Shown: piece after piece, positions 1 to 8,388 of the stretch
Layout: each line of letters opens with the position of its first letter
Position numbering within the stretch: the stretch's first letter is position 1
Assembly (NCBI GenBank): GCA_047974745.1
Contig: JBKECO010000026.1
Span: forward strand, 1-24,087
Reading direction: 5' to 3'
DNA length: 24,087 bases
Source: JBKECO01 sp047974745
GTDB taxonomy: Bacteria; Bacillota; Clostridia; Lachnospirales; Lachnospiraceae
The notes under the pieces: model-generated
What the model saw: the letters and a program-made list of their open reading frames with translations, nothing else
The model's database searches: none
Told to the model about the DNA's origin: nothing
Position numbers and translations under genes: made by a program

Positions 1-206
1 CTAAAAGTCTGATACCGTGATATCCACCAACAATTATCATCGTAGACTTGATTGAAATAAGTACTCAGGAGAAACTCCGGCACATCCAGCTTATAAACAA
101 TTCAGATAAAGGTAGCGGCAATACACTCCAGTTGAGTAGTCAAAGCTACAGGGAAAAATCAAAAGTCCACAGTATCTGAAAGTATTATAACCACGATATT
201 AAAAAG
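1..206. other. Left-edge non-coding stretch
   Basis: I see no supported gene here. All three forward frames are closed early by stops, and a short minus-strand ATG frame that runs off the left edge (from about position 40) has no ribosome binding site. A TATTAT hexamer at 183-188 could be a -10 element for the GH43 gene, but there is no convincing -35 at the right distance. The stretch may be intergenic or decayed sequence. Confidence 0.4.
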
Positions 207-257
207 AAAGGAAGTTATGGTGTTTTGCTTATGAAAACATCATACAAGTTATTATGA
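207..257 (+). promoter_or_regulatory. Leader with two overlapping mini-ORFs before GH43
   Basis: The GH43 start at 254 has no Shine-Dalgarno sequence directly upstream. Instead an AAAGGAAG motif (207-214) precedes ATG 217 (codes MVFCL, stop TGA 232-234). That stop overlaps ATG 231 (codes MKTSYKLL, stop TGA 255-257), and that stop in turn overlaps the GH43 ATG at 254. Both junctions are ATGA overlaps, and the ten bases TTATGAAAAC occur at both (229-238 and 252-261). The layout fits translational coupling by re-initiation. That is inference, and the duplicated start could also be incidental. Confidence 0.35.
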
Positions 258-1873
258 AAACGAATCCCATTTTAAGAGGCTTTCACCCTGATCCATCCAT
301 CATTCGGGTGGGAGAAGATTACTTTATTGCAACCTCTACGTTCGAATGGTGGCCTGCCATCCGTATAAATCATTCCAAAGATTTAGTGAACTGGAAGACA
401 TATGGCTATGCTTTGACTGATCCTTCTTACTTAAATCTAAGTGGGGTGGGCGCATCCCAAGGTATCTGGGCTCCATGTTTAAGTTTTCATGACGGAATCT
501 ACTATCTTGCTTATACATTGGTCCATTCTTTCTATTGTAATATGTATGACACAAAAAACTTCTATGTCACTTCTGAATCGATACTTGGTCCTTGGTCAGA
601 ACCAATTCCACTGAATAATCTTGGATTTGATCCATCGCTATTCCATGATACAGATGGACGAAAATACCTAGTCAGTATGTCCACAGATCATCGTGTTCCT
701 AAAAAGTTCCGTGGAAAATTAATTCTGCAGGAGTTATCCGTTATTGAAAAAAGACTGATCGGACCTGTTTATGAAATCTATAATAGCAATGATCTTTTTC
801 TGGAGGGTCCGCATATTTATAAGCGAAATGGCTGGTACTATTTATTCTCGGCAGATACTGGTACAGGTGAAGGTCATGGGCAGACGATTCAGCGTTCTAG
901 AGCTATAACAGGACCCTATGAAATGTACCATCCGGAGTATGCAGTCAGATCAGACCCTGGAGAAGCTTACTCTATCATGACTACCCGCCATGATCCAGAT
1001 TATCCTCTGCAAAAAGTAGGGCATGCTGATCTTGTGGAAACGTCTCGTGGAGAGTGGTATGCTGTATTTTTATGTGGCAGACCTCTACCCACATCAGATA
1101 ACATGTCAGCTCCTCGCAGGTATCCTCTGGGCCGGGAAAGCGGGATACAGAAAGTGACCTGGACAAAGGATAACTGGCTGGATCTATCAAATGGTTCTAT
1201 CCTGCCATCATTGTCCATAGATGACTCAGATGCAACAGAGATTGAAGTAGATTCTGTAACCTTCGTGGACAATTTTGACGCGGAACAACTCCATTTAAAT
1301 TGGCAGTCTCTCCGGATCCCTATGACAAAAGAGTTCTTGTCTCTTTCTGACAGACCAGGCTGGCTGCGGCTATACGGAATGGATGGACTGGCTTCAAAGT
1401 TCCGTCAGACATTGATCGCTACACGATGGACTGAATTCCATTTTATAGCAGAGACATATATGCAGTTTCAACCCGAATATTTTAAACAGATGGCAGGTTT
1501 AATTTGCCTATATGATACAGACAATTATCTATACCTTCATATGACTCATGATGAGGAGCTTGGAGATTGTATTAGTATTTTAAAGGCTGAAAACAAGGTG
1601 TACACCTATCCTGCAGGCTTTATTCCCATCTTAGCGAAGCAGGGGATTTACTTAATGGCAAACGTAAATCAGGATCAGCTCCAGTTTTATTATAGGTTGA
1701 GTGAAGATGAACCATATCAGAGTATCGGCCATACAATTGACTGCAGCTTTATGTCGGATGAAGCCTGTAATGAAGGTTGGTTCACTGGATCTATGGTCGG
1801 TCTTTGCTGTCAAGATCTTACTGGTTTTCACAAGCATGCTGATTTTAATTGGTTTATATATCGTACGATGTAA
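254..1873 (+). CDS. GH43 glycoside hydrolase (beta-xylosidase / alpha-L-arabinofuranosidase type)
   Basis: This 539-aa protein is a five-bladed beta-propeller glycosidase that should remove xylose or arabinose from non-reducing ends of xylan-type or pectin side-chain oligosaccharides. It has no signal peptide, so it probably acts in the cytoplasm on imported oligosaccharides. The N-terminal GH43 domain (about 1-320) shows the expected triad: base Asp13 in HPDPSII, Asp126 in GFDPSLF and acid Glu184 in LEGPHIY. The C-terminal part (about 335-539) fits the beta-sandwich domain typical of GH43 beta-xylosidases. It is alone on the plus strand and ends on a terminator shared with the convergent glycosidase operon. 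No in-frame ATG, GTG or TTG lies upstream before a stop, so 254 is the only usual start. The family is certain from the motifs, but the exact sugar specificity is not. Confidence 0.93.
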   Translation: MKTNPILRGFHPDPSIIRVGEDYFIATSTFEWWPAIRINHSKDLVNWKTYGYALTDPSYLNLSGVGASQGIWAPCLSFHDGIYYLAYTLVHSFYCNMYDTKNFYVTSESILGPWSEPIPLNNLGFDPSLFHDTDGRKYLVSMSTDHRVPKKFRGKLILQELSVIEKRLIGPVYEIYNSNDLFLEGPHIYKRNGWYYLFSADTGTGEGHGQTIQRSRAITGPYEMYHPEYAVRSDPGEAYSIMTTRHDPDYPLQKVGHADLVETSRGEWYAVFLCGRPLPTSDNMSAPRRYPLGRESGIQKVTWTKDNWLDLSNGSILPSLSIDDSDATEIEVDSVTFVDNFDAEQLHLNWQSLRIPMTKEFLSLSDRPGWLRLYGMDGLASKFRQTLIATRWTEFHFIAETYMQFQPEYFKQMAGLICLYDTDNYLYLHMTHDEELGDCISILKAENKVYTYPAGFIPILAKQGIYLMANVNQDQLQFYYRLSEDEPYQSIGHTIDCSFMSDEACNEGWFTGSMVGLCCQDLTGFHKHADFNWFIYRTM

Positions 1874-1875
1874 TA

Positions 1876-1914
1876 TAAAGAGCTGTATCAGGTTGGCTTT
1901 AATACAGCTCTTTA
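1876..1914. terminator. Bidirectional terminator between convergent genes
   Basis: A perfect inverted repeat TAAAGAGCTGTAT / ATACAGCTCTTTA (1876-1888 and 1902-1914) with a 13-base loop sits three bases after the GH43 stop and seven bases beyond the end of the convergent GH42-like gene. The A/T-rich flanks give only short U runs on either strand, but the 13-bp stem in a 48-base convergent gap strongly suggests shared termination. Confidence 0.8.
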
Positions 1915-1921
1915 ATATCCA

Positions 1922-4024
1922 TCAATTTTGGATCACGCATACAGTACTACGTGGCATTAGGAGGTCGATTTCTGTTTCATACTGATAATATCTATCCCCC
2001 TTCAACCCCCGAATTGAGTACGGATGTGAGGTATGGTTCGTAATCACATATCCATTGGAAAAGGATGCAATTTCAATATTTTTTCCATATATATCTAAGA
2101 TCGGTCTCTCGTATTTTTGCAGTATATCCAGTAGAATATTCTGTTTCATGAAAGGAATGGGATAAAATTCGTTATTTTTCTGCCTTAATGGTACATGGGG
2201 TGCAATTTTTGATACATAGGAATAGCCGAACATAAATCCAAAGGAGTATATTCTGCCCATTCCCAAAACCGTTCTGGACACTGCGCTCTTTCCAGTTCTT
2301 GAGTAGCTTGCGATCTGTTCCCCTTCCTCATATGTCTCAAAACAGTCTCCCTGAATTAGCCCACCTTCTTGATAAATAATTTCATCTTCTATATGTGGTA
2401 TGCCCTTTATACGAATGCTGTTTTCCACCAGCTCATCCTTAGGTCCATGTACTAAAATTCCACCATCTAACACCCATCGTTTCAGCTCTTTTTCTGCTAA
2501 CAGATTCGCATCTTTTTTGTAGCCTCGATTTGAGGATACGATCAGAATTTTATACTTATTTAGAACACCCTTTTCAACCGCATTAATATCAATCATGTCC
2601 ACTTCATATCCACCATCTAGACAGCATTGATACCATCCTAGCATATCGTATCTTCTTTCTATGTTCCCCTCTACTGACATTGGTTCGTATGTAGCCATTG
2701 CGTTTGGAAATAAAATTGCCACTTTCGGACGTCTCTTTTTCCCAAGTAAAGGAATGACTTTTTTAACCCATTTATTTGCGATCTCAAGCGACTTCAGGAA
2801 GCTTTCTTCCATTCTGTGAAGGACACCTCCATCATCAAGACCGCACATCCCATAGGATGTGTATCCCTGAATGCCACAGCCTACCATACTCCCGAGAATC
2901 TCACATGGAGTAAGAAATTCATAGATATGCTGGTATAAGAATCTCCCCCAATAAATACCACCAAGAAATTCACGTCCTTCATTCATGCACCTCATCATAC
3001 TGTGCTGGACTGATACGACATAGGGGTTTGGATCTCCCAAAGGTGTGACAGGAACAGTAAGAAAATGACAGACATCCACAAATTCCGCAATTTCATATAT
3101 ATCGATTCCACGCATGGCTGTATCCCAAAGCTCACTGAATCCAACCTGGGAAAGCTTTGATCCATCAATATTGAGGAAGTAACTCCATTGTGCCAGATCT
3201 GGACAAAGATAGAAGGAGGGCTCTATTTCCTTCATCCGTTTTCGCATATCCTGAAAAAAGAGAACCAGTTCATTCTTCTTCCAATGCATGTTGTCAATCC
3301 ACATCTGGTATTTTGAAGAATTATCCTCCAAATCTGACTTTGAGTAGCATACCAAATTTGGAAATGCCTCAGAGAACCAGTAATCCTTTGGATGCAGCTC
3401 CGAGAACGACTTGAATTCTGATCCGTATAAGCGGTTGAATTCCTCAATATTGTCATGATACTTTTGTTTCAACCACCACTGGTATCGTTGTCGTCCTTCG
3501 TCATCGAAGCTTGGAGCCACGATCGGATCCCACATGCTGCAGATCGGTAACCTGCGCTCTCCATTTACGATAATTTCTACATTGTTATCTCGATATAGAT
3601 TCATTAGTCCTTTGATATGTTTTACCATGGAATCTTTCGCTGAGGAAGACCAGTATCTATACCATTTTCCGTCCGTGCCATCGATATTAATAATAGAACT
3701 CCCATAAATTGGCGGACTAAATCGAATATTTGGATATAAATTATCTCCATTTAGATACAATGCCATAAAAACATGACTGAGTCCTTGTTCCCGAATTTGT
3801 TCTTGCATATATTCCTGCATCGAAACATACTGACTGGCTTCTTTTCCTTCATAACGATCATCAAAATCTTGCCATGCTTTTGCATCCAGCAGTATACTAT
3901 TAAATCCACAGGATTTCAGCAGATCGATACCATACTTTATAAATTCCTGATTGTCATATGCAGGTTTATAGAAATTCCCGAACCAGATATTAATATATGG
4001 CTCCTTCGTTTTCACGTCTATCAT
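1922..4024 (-). CDS. GH42-like TIM-barrel protein with glutamine-amidotransferase-like domain
   Basis: This 700-aa cytoplasmic protein (no signal peptide) is laid out like a GH42 beta-galactosidase: an N-terminal TIM-barrel region (about 1-420) followed by an amidotransferase-like alpha/beta domain (about 430-545, beginning RRPKVAILFPNAMATYE) like the GH42 trimerisation domain, then a small C-terminal beta domain. A GH42-like patch, YQWWLKQKYHDNIEEFNRLYG, lies near residues 180-200. The Asn-Glu acid/base pair normally just before it is not visible: the equivalent stretch reads MWDPIVAP (164-171). It is the last gene of the GH88 operon. ATG 4024 is preferred because AGAGGTGA sits six bases upstream. 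A GTG at 4033 lies inside that ribosome binding site. It may act on a galactoside-like or other substrate by unusual chemistry, or be a distinct unassigned family. Confidence 0.6.
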   Translation of the reverse strand: MIDVKTKEPYINIWFGNFYKPAYDNQEFIKYGIDLLKSCGFNSILLDAKAWQDFDDRYEGKEASQYVSMQEYMQEQIREQGLSHVFMALYLNGDNLYPNIRFSPPIYGSSIINIDGTDGKWYRYWSSSAKDSMVKHIKGLMNLYRDNNVEIIVNGERRLPICSMWDPIVAPSFDDEGRQRYQWWLKQKYHDNIEEFNRLYGSEFKSFSELHPKDYWFSEAFPNLVCYSKSDLEDNSSKYQMWIDNMHWKKNELVLFFQDMRKRMKEIEPSFYLCPDLAQWSYFLNIDGSKLSQVGFSELWDTAMRGIDIYEIAEFVDVCHFLTVPVTPLGDPNPYVVSVQHSMMRCMNEGREFLGGIYWGRFLYQHIYEFLTPCEILGSMVGCGIQGYTSYGMCGLDDGGVLHRMEESFLKSLEIANKWVKKVIPLLGKKRRPKVAILFPNAMATYEPMSVEGNIERRYDMLGWYQCCLDGGYEVDMIDINAVEKGVLNKYKILIVSSNRGYKKDANLLAEKELKRWVLDGGILVHGPKDELVENSIRIKGIPHIEDEIIYQEGGLIQGDCFETYEEGEQIASYSRTGKSAVSRTVLGMGRIYSFGFMFGYSYVSKIAPHVPLRQKNNEFYPIPFMKQNILLDILQKYERPILDIYGKNIEIASFSNGYVITNHTSHPYSIRGLKGDRYYQYETEIDLLMPRSTVCVIQN

Positions 4025-4039
4025 ATGTTTCACCTCTGA

Positions 4040-5674
4040 TCAATAAATAAATTCCGTTACTATTCTGTTCTCACCAGTATTTAAATCATGCTTCATACAT
4101 AAAATCCTGCATTTTGGGTGGATGAGATTTGTGTTTGGTGTAGTTTCAAAATCTAGCAATTCTCCGCCTCCATTGCGATCGAATACAGTATAATCCTGCC
4201 TCTTAGTTTCTATTGGAATTGCAAATCCACAGTCATATACAGTACAACTCAGACTGTTTAAAATGCAATGTTCTCTGATATGTCCTTCTTCTGTAAGCCT
4301 GATTGTTGTATTCACCATAATGCCCTTACACGGTGACCACTGATACTGTATATGGTCACTTGTAATGGATAATCTAGAGTATTTTCCTTTTACAAAGTAA
4401 TGGCCATATACATGAAATGCCAGCATATTATCTGGTGCAAGCTCCTCTAATGTCCTTTGCGAACGAGAAACCGAAAATCCGTACTTTGAGGTATAAAGGA
4501 ATTTTGAATATTTCTCCTCATAATTTGGCTGAAAATGATCCAGTCTCATTCCTGATGGAAATAAAACCGCCAAATCATTTTTCTGTTGAAAAAGGTAGCC
4601 TGGAGCAGAACTAAGATGTCTCTTGGAAAGCTGAGGGAGGTCTTCACTTTCTGTCCTATAAAAGATATGATCCTCAGGAAGCATCAGGAAGGCAAATGCC
4701 TTCAAGCTCCAATAGGGCGATCCAGGTGCATTATATCCTTCTGATAGGATCAGATTTGGATAGCAATATCCAATTGTCATGATATCTCCGTTATCAAGAA
4801 TGGGTTGTTGATGCCAGTAAGTAAGGTGACGGTCTATCATTCCTTTCATCACGCCAAAGGAAACGATTTCTATTTCAGCTGCAACACAAATTGAAAAGAA
4901 AGCAATTTGAGCGAACCGGTATGTCATTGATCGCCCATATGGAATCGCCTCACCATTGGATGAAAAGAAATAAAGAAAATCTTTTCCAAATTCTATCGCT
5001 CTTTCCTTAAATTTCTGGCACCTCGCAACATCTTTTTCCTTCATCGTCATATAATACAAAATACTGTAAAAATGGAAAGCAAATGCGATGTAATAGTCAC
5101 ATTGTCCATGGATTCCATCACTGTACCATCCGTTCAAAAGATAGCACTCTTCTATTTTTGCAAAAGCACTCTCAAGATGATTTTCACTGTAATCAGCTCC
5201 AACTGACTTAAGTGCCGTATTTATAAGCACTATGAAAAATTGCCAGTTGCTGTCAGGACATCGGTATTCATTGATTCTGGCGAGCCACTTTGCCAATCTA
5301 TTCTGCTGTTCTTCCGTCAGTTTTTCCCAGATTGCCTCTGGAGATATCAAAATACTATAGGAAAACGCTGCCATCTCAACAAATTTCTGATCATAGTCTC
5401 TTTGTACTCTCCAATAGTCTTCCGTCTCTGGATCCGTCCCTCTTATAATTCCATCTATATATTGTATTTGTAGTAGTGAGTTATCACTATCTCCTGCCCA
5501 TAGTGGAGTTAGCCCCCATAACACTCTTGAAAATGCTTCCATCGGAATGGTCTCTGTCTCATAATGTGCTGCAGTGGAACCAATATTCAGACCAGATGTC
5601 ATCTCGGGGTAATAGGGAATCAATGGTTCTATATAGTGCAATAAAAGCTCACAATAATCATTTCTTGTTTTCAT
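4040..5674 (-). CDS. DUF2264 domain protein
   Basis: This 544-aa protein is recognised as DUF2264 from its N-terminal signature: GLNIGSTAAHYETE near residues 27-40, then AFSRVLWGLTPLWAG. The aromatic-rich pattern with repeated W, Y and H suggests an (alpha/alpha)-barrel like those of polysaccharide lyases and unsaturated glycuronyl hydrolases. That is inference from fold-like pattern, and the biochemical role of DUF2264 is not established to my knowledge. The C-terminal part (about 350-544) is beta-rich, as in two-domain lyase-type proteins. There is no signal peptide. The gene begins six bases after the GH88 stop and ends 15 bases before the GH42-like start, so the three are one operon. A role in breaking down the same oligosaccharide is likely. 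Confidence 0.8.
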   Translation of the reverse strand: MKTRNDYCELLLHYIEPLIPYYPEMTSGLNIGSTAAHYETETIPMEAFSRVLWGLTPLWAGDSDNSLLQIQYIDGIIRGTDPETEDYWRVQRDYDQKFVEMAAFSYSILISPEAIWEKLTEEQQNRLAKWLARINEYRCPDSNWQFFIVLINTALKSVGADYSENHLESAFAKIEECYLLNGWYSDGIHGQCDYYIAFAFHFYSILYYMTMKEKDVARCQKFKERAIEFGKDFLYFFSSNGEAIPYGRSMTYRFAQIAFFSICVAAEIEIVSFGVMKGMIDRHLTYWHQQPILDNGDIMTIGYCYPNLILSEGYNAPGSPYWSLKAFAFLMLPEDHIFYRTESEDLPQLSKRHLSSAPGYLFQQKNDLAVLFPSGMRLDHFQPNYEEKYSKFLYTSKYGFSVSRSQRTLEELAPDNMLAFHVYGHYFVKGKYSRLSITSDHIQYQWSPCKGIMVNTTIRLTEEGHIREHCILNSLSCTVYDCGFAIPIETKRQDYTVFDRNGGGELLDFETTPNTNLIHPKCRILCMKHDLNTGENRIVTEFIY

Positions 5675-5680
5675 TTTGAA

Positions 5681-6829
5681 TCACCACAATAAAAAATCTG
5701 TCTGACGAAGTTTATACAATGCTTCAATGAAGTAGTAATCCGCATAAACCATTGTAAAATGATGTGTTTCTGCGTAATACGCACCTGTACAATTTTGAAC
5801 AATGGCATCCGTCTGTTCACTAAAATCTGCTCTGAAATTCGCAATTGTCTGTAGAATATGCACCGCTTTATTCAAATAAAGTTCTTTCTTTTGGATGTTT
5901 ACATATTTTGACAATTCGATAAGGCCTCCAGCAATAACACATGCACCACAAGAGTCCTCCAAAGCAACGTCTTCTGGTTGCCTGAAGTCTACTGGAATAA
6001 TACCTCTCTGGGGAATATTCGCTATACAATAATCAGCTACTTTTACGGCTGTTTCCAAGTATTCCTCTTTTCCCGTATTCGCATAGCTATTGGTGAATCC
6101 ATATAGAGCCCAACCTTGACCTCGTGTCCAGGCTGATTCTGCATCATAGCCTTGTCCGCCGAGGCTGTGCATTTTTTCTCCTGTCTCTGGATCAAAGACA
6201 ACAATATGACTGCTAGAACCGTCATCACGAATGAACTGATGCATGACCGTATCCGCATGCATCATAGCGATCTGTTTAAATCTAGGATCCTTATCCTCCC
6301 GACTAGCCCAATATAGTAAAGAAATATTGAACATACAATCAATAATCGCCCACCCTCTTGTATCTTCCAATACCACCCCATTCCATGCGCGTATGAACTT
6401 CCCTTTTGAGTTAAATCTGCCTGCCAGAAGATTTGCGGCATGCATACCGATCTTACGGGACTCTTCATTTCCCGTGATTCGATAATCCATGACTGCTGTT
6501 GGTAAATACATAAACCCCACATCATGGTGAAGTCCATAGAACAAGTGAAAACACTCTTCCAGTTTTTTTTCTGAAATTCTTGCAATCTCCTTATACTTTT
6601 CCTCTTGTGTATCAATATATAACATCCACATAATTCCAGCCCAAAATCCATTTGTCCACCAGTTGAGTCCATCGTCCAGATCCCAAGTACGAGTCATGTC
6701 GGATTTGTCATCATACCTACCGTTTTCGTCTGTAGTGTAGGGTATTTTATTCCGATTGCGGTCACTGACCAAATCCATTTTTTTTCTTATTTTTTGCAAT
6801 TGTTCTTCAGCCCATTGATAGTGTTCCAT
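5681..6829 (-). CDS. GH88 unsaturated glycuronyl hydrolase
   Basis: This 382-aa protein belongs to the GH88/GH105 (alpha/alpha)6-barrel group. These enzymes hydrate and remove the unsaturated uronic acid left at the non-reducing end by polysaccharide lyases. Visible features are WWTNGFWAGIMWMLY (57-71), Asp103 in HHDVGFMYL and Asp164 in GWAIIDCMFNISLL. The two Asp residues are 61 apart, as in the characterised Bacillus enzyme (Asp88 and Asp149, from memory). Family choice between GH88 and GH105 rests on this pattern and favours GH88. No signal peptide is seen, so the substrate would be an imported oligosaccharide. AAAGGAGG directly precedes ATG 6829. It is the first gene of a three-gene operon with its own promoter. 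A lyase that would make its substrate is not in the window. Confidence 0.88.
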   Translation of the reverse strand: MEHYQWAEEQLQKIRKKMDLVSDRNRNKIPYTTDENGRYDDKSDMTRTWDLDDGLNWWTNGFWAGIMWMLYIDTQEEKYKEIARISEKKLEECFHLFYGLHHDVGFMYLPTAVMDYRITGNEESRKIGMHAANLLAGRFNSKGKFIRAWNGVVLEDTRGWAIIDCMFNISLLYWASREDKDPRFKQIAMMHADTVMHQFIRDDGSSSHIVVFDPETGEKMHSLGGQGYDAESAWTRGQGWALYGFTNSYANTGKEEYLETAVKVADYCIANIPQRGIIPVDFRQPEDVALEDSCGACVIAGGLIELSKYVNIQKKELYLNKAVHILQTIANFRADFSEQTDAIVQNCTGAYYAETHHFTMVYADYYFIEALYKLRQTDFLLW

Positions 6830-6862
6830 TCTATACCTCCTTTGATATTGGCAGCTAAAAAC

Positions 6863-6891
6863 ACTATACTCAGAGTATCGTAAAAATGCAA
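6863..6891 (-). promoter_or_regulatory. Sigma-A promoter of the GH88 operon with overlapping inverted repeat
   Basis: On the minus strand TTGCAT (6886-6891) and TATAGT (6863-6868) are separated by exactly 17 bases, close to the sigma-A consensus, about 35 bases upstream of the GH88 start. The inverted repeat ATACTC-A-GAGTAT (6866-6878) overlaps the -10 and spacer, where a bound regulator would block initiation. It is unlike the AAACGTTT sites near the LacI gene, so a different regulator may be involved. Confidence 0.7.
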
Positions 6892-6952
6892 TGTTCCAAA
6901 ATGCTACTTAGTGACCTAATCTGCTATTTTGTGTCGTTCTTTTCTTGTAACT

Positions 6953-6985
6953 AAAAAAGCACCCTTCCACGAAGAGTGCTTTTTT
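6953..6985 (-). terminator. Terminator of the URO-D/mutarotase operon
   Basis: An A6 tract, a GCAC-type stem (6959-6967 with 6971-6979, three-base loop) and a T6 tract lie just beyond the rhamnose mutarotase stop. As minus-strand RNA the one imperfect pair becomes a G-U wobble, so the minus strand is the better direction, with the stem followed by six U residues. Confidence 0.85.
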
Positions 6986-6991
6986 GTAACG

Positions 6992-7321
6992 TTAATCTAA
7001 ATGATAAATTTCCTGCATGTTGGACCAGAATTCGCCTTCTTTTCTGTCATCCAGTGGCTGCATCAGTGGCTTTACCACGTCCCACCACTTCTGTGTTACA
7101 GGATCTGCTGCCATTTTTGCCATATCTGCTTCAAAGTCATCGCCATCGTATTCATAGTAGGCAAATAAGTACTCACCTCTGGTGTAGATGGAATAGTTTT
7201 TCAGATGGCATTCTTTGATCATTTCGTTTACGCCAGGCATTGGATCTGCATGCCATTTTATATAATCAGCCAGTCCTTCTGGTTTCACTTTGATTATGTC
7301 TCCAAATCTTCTTACGCCCAT
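6992..7321 (-). CDS. rhaM: L-rhamnose mutarotase
   Basis: This 109-aa protein interconverts the alpha and beta anomers of L-rhamnose so that the following isomerase is supplied. The length matches the family (about 104 aa in E. coli). Motifs seen are LADYIKWHADPMPGV with Tyr20 and His24, at the same spacing as the catalytic Tyr18/His22 pair remembered for E. coli RhaM; the aromatic stretch YLFAYYEYDGDDFEADM; and the C-terminal KWWDVVKPLMQPL. The start has AAGGAGAAAATATG. It lies 26 bases after the URO-D-like gene and is followed by a strong terminator, so the two form a bicistron. No rhamnose isomerase, kinase or aldolase is in the window, so the enzyme serves a pathway encoded elsewhere. Related mutarotases can act on other 6-deoxy sugars. 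Confidence 0.9.
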   Translation of the reverse strand: MGVRRFGDIIKVKPEGLADYIKWHADPMPGVNEMIKECHLKNYSIYTRGEYLFAYYEYDGDDFEADMAKMAADPVTQKWWDVVKPLMQPLDDRKEGEFWSNMQEIYHLD

Positions 7322-7347
7322 ATTTTCTCCTTATCCCCTAACTAGAC

Positions 7348-8388
7348 TTAATAAATTTTCTGCGCTTCTTCGAATAAGGCATGAATGTTTGCTGGCGGAA
7401 CATCCGGCATAACAGCCTCATGGCTTGGGGAAATGATTAAACCTGTTGGGAATATGGTGCGGAGCTCTTTCACTTTTGCACGTACATCATCCGGTGTGCC
7501 GCGCACTAATAGATCCTGTGTATCAACACCACCGCAGAATGATACCTGATCACCGAATTTTTCTTTCAAACCATGAGGTTCCATGCCTACTGCGAGTGCC
7601 TGTATTGGATGTATCACATCAACACCAGCCTCGATCAGGTCAGGAATGACATCTATAATTGAACCACAGGAATGATATATTACTTTTAATCCGTAGGAAT
7701 GAGCCTGCTCAACCAGTTTCTTGCAGCCAGGAATGATAAACTTTCTTACGCACTCTGGAGAAAGCATCAGACCTCTTTGGCTTCCCATATCATTGCCGAT
7801 CAGGACAGCATCCAGTTTTCCTTTGGTTGCTTCAAAGAAAATTTCATTCGCTTTTAAATAAAAGTCCATGACTTTTTCATCTACTGCTTCGTAGATTTCC
7901 GGATTTGCAAGCATATTCATCAGTGCTGTTTCCATACCAAATGCAGCACAAGTATCCTGGAAATGAGCTGACCAGCACATTGCAAGTCTGACCTTTCCTT
8001 CCGGAGCCATTTCTACTCTTCTAAGACACTCTTCTTTATCAATATATTTTTCTGGATCCGGCCATTCAAAGAAATCCAGATCTTCTAATTCCTCGGCATC
8101 AGCAAAGCATCCCGGTGTTGTTAATGTTCTGTCCTCCGCATCTACATCACTGCCATCTAAGTACCAGTCAAATGCTGCATAAATCGCACTTGCAGTGGGA
8201 GATTTGTAAGGAACTTCAACTGCATAGAAATCATCTCCAACTGCCAGCTTTAACTCATGCATATCTTTTACCCCATAATACTCGAACAGTGCTGGCTGAG
8301 CAAATATGTCAGGCATTCCAAGCCATGCTGCTGGTCGGTCTACAGGTTGTCTGTTCACTGTTGCATAAAATCTTTCAATACTATTCAT
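7348..8388 (-). CDS. URO-D-fold protein (uroporphyrinogen decarboxylase / MtaA-CmuA type)
   Basis: This 346-aa protein has the URO-D superfamily layout: the N-terminal NRQPVDRPAAWLGMPD (12-27), IGNDMGSQRGLMLSPE near the middle, VIYHSCGSIIDVIPDLIEAGVD and the C-terminal GLIISPSHEAVMPDVPPANI. The HSCG segment resembles the metal-binding HxCGN region of MtaA/CmuA corrinoid methyltransferases more than true HemE. It is not expected to be the haem enzyme, because no other haem genes are present and the gene is co-transcribed with rhamnose mutarotase behind a sugar-responsive promoter. Such URO-D-like proteins often sit in carbohydrate loci, with unknown roles. ATG 8388 is preceded by AAGGAGATAAGAAA. 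Function in sugar metabolism is inference from context. Confidence 0.8.
   Translation of the reverse strand: MNSIERFYATVNRQPVDRPAAWLGMPDIFAQPALFEYYGVKDMHELKLAVGDDFYAVEVPYKSPTASAIYAAFDWYLDGSDVDAEDRTLTTPGCFADAEELEDLDFFEWPDPEKYIDKEECLRRVEMAPEGKVRLAMCWSAHFQDTCAAFGMETALMNMLANPEIYEAVDEKVMDFYLKANEIFFEATKGKLDAVLIGNDMGSQRGLMLSPECVRKFIIPGCKKLVEQAHSYGLKVIYHSCGSIIDVIPDLIEAGVDVIHPIQALAVGMEPHGLKEKFGDQVSFCGGVDTQDLLVRGTPDDVRAKVKELRTIFPTGLIISPSHEAVMPDVPPANIHALFEEAQKIY

Noticed and set aside
1..57. Short open frames at the left edge on both strands
   Set aside because: They are under 20 codons, without ribosome binding site or recognisable protein pattern.
6986..6995. TAACGTTA palindrome as a further LacI operator
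   Set aside because: It sits at the very end of the mutarotase gene, downstream of any promoter, and lacks the AAACGTTT core.
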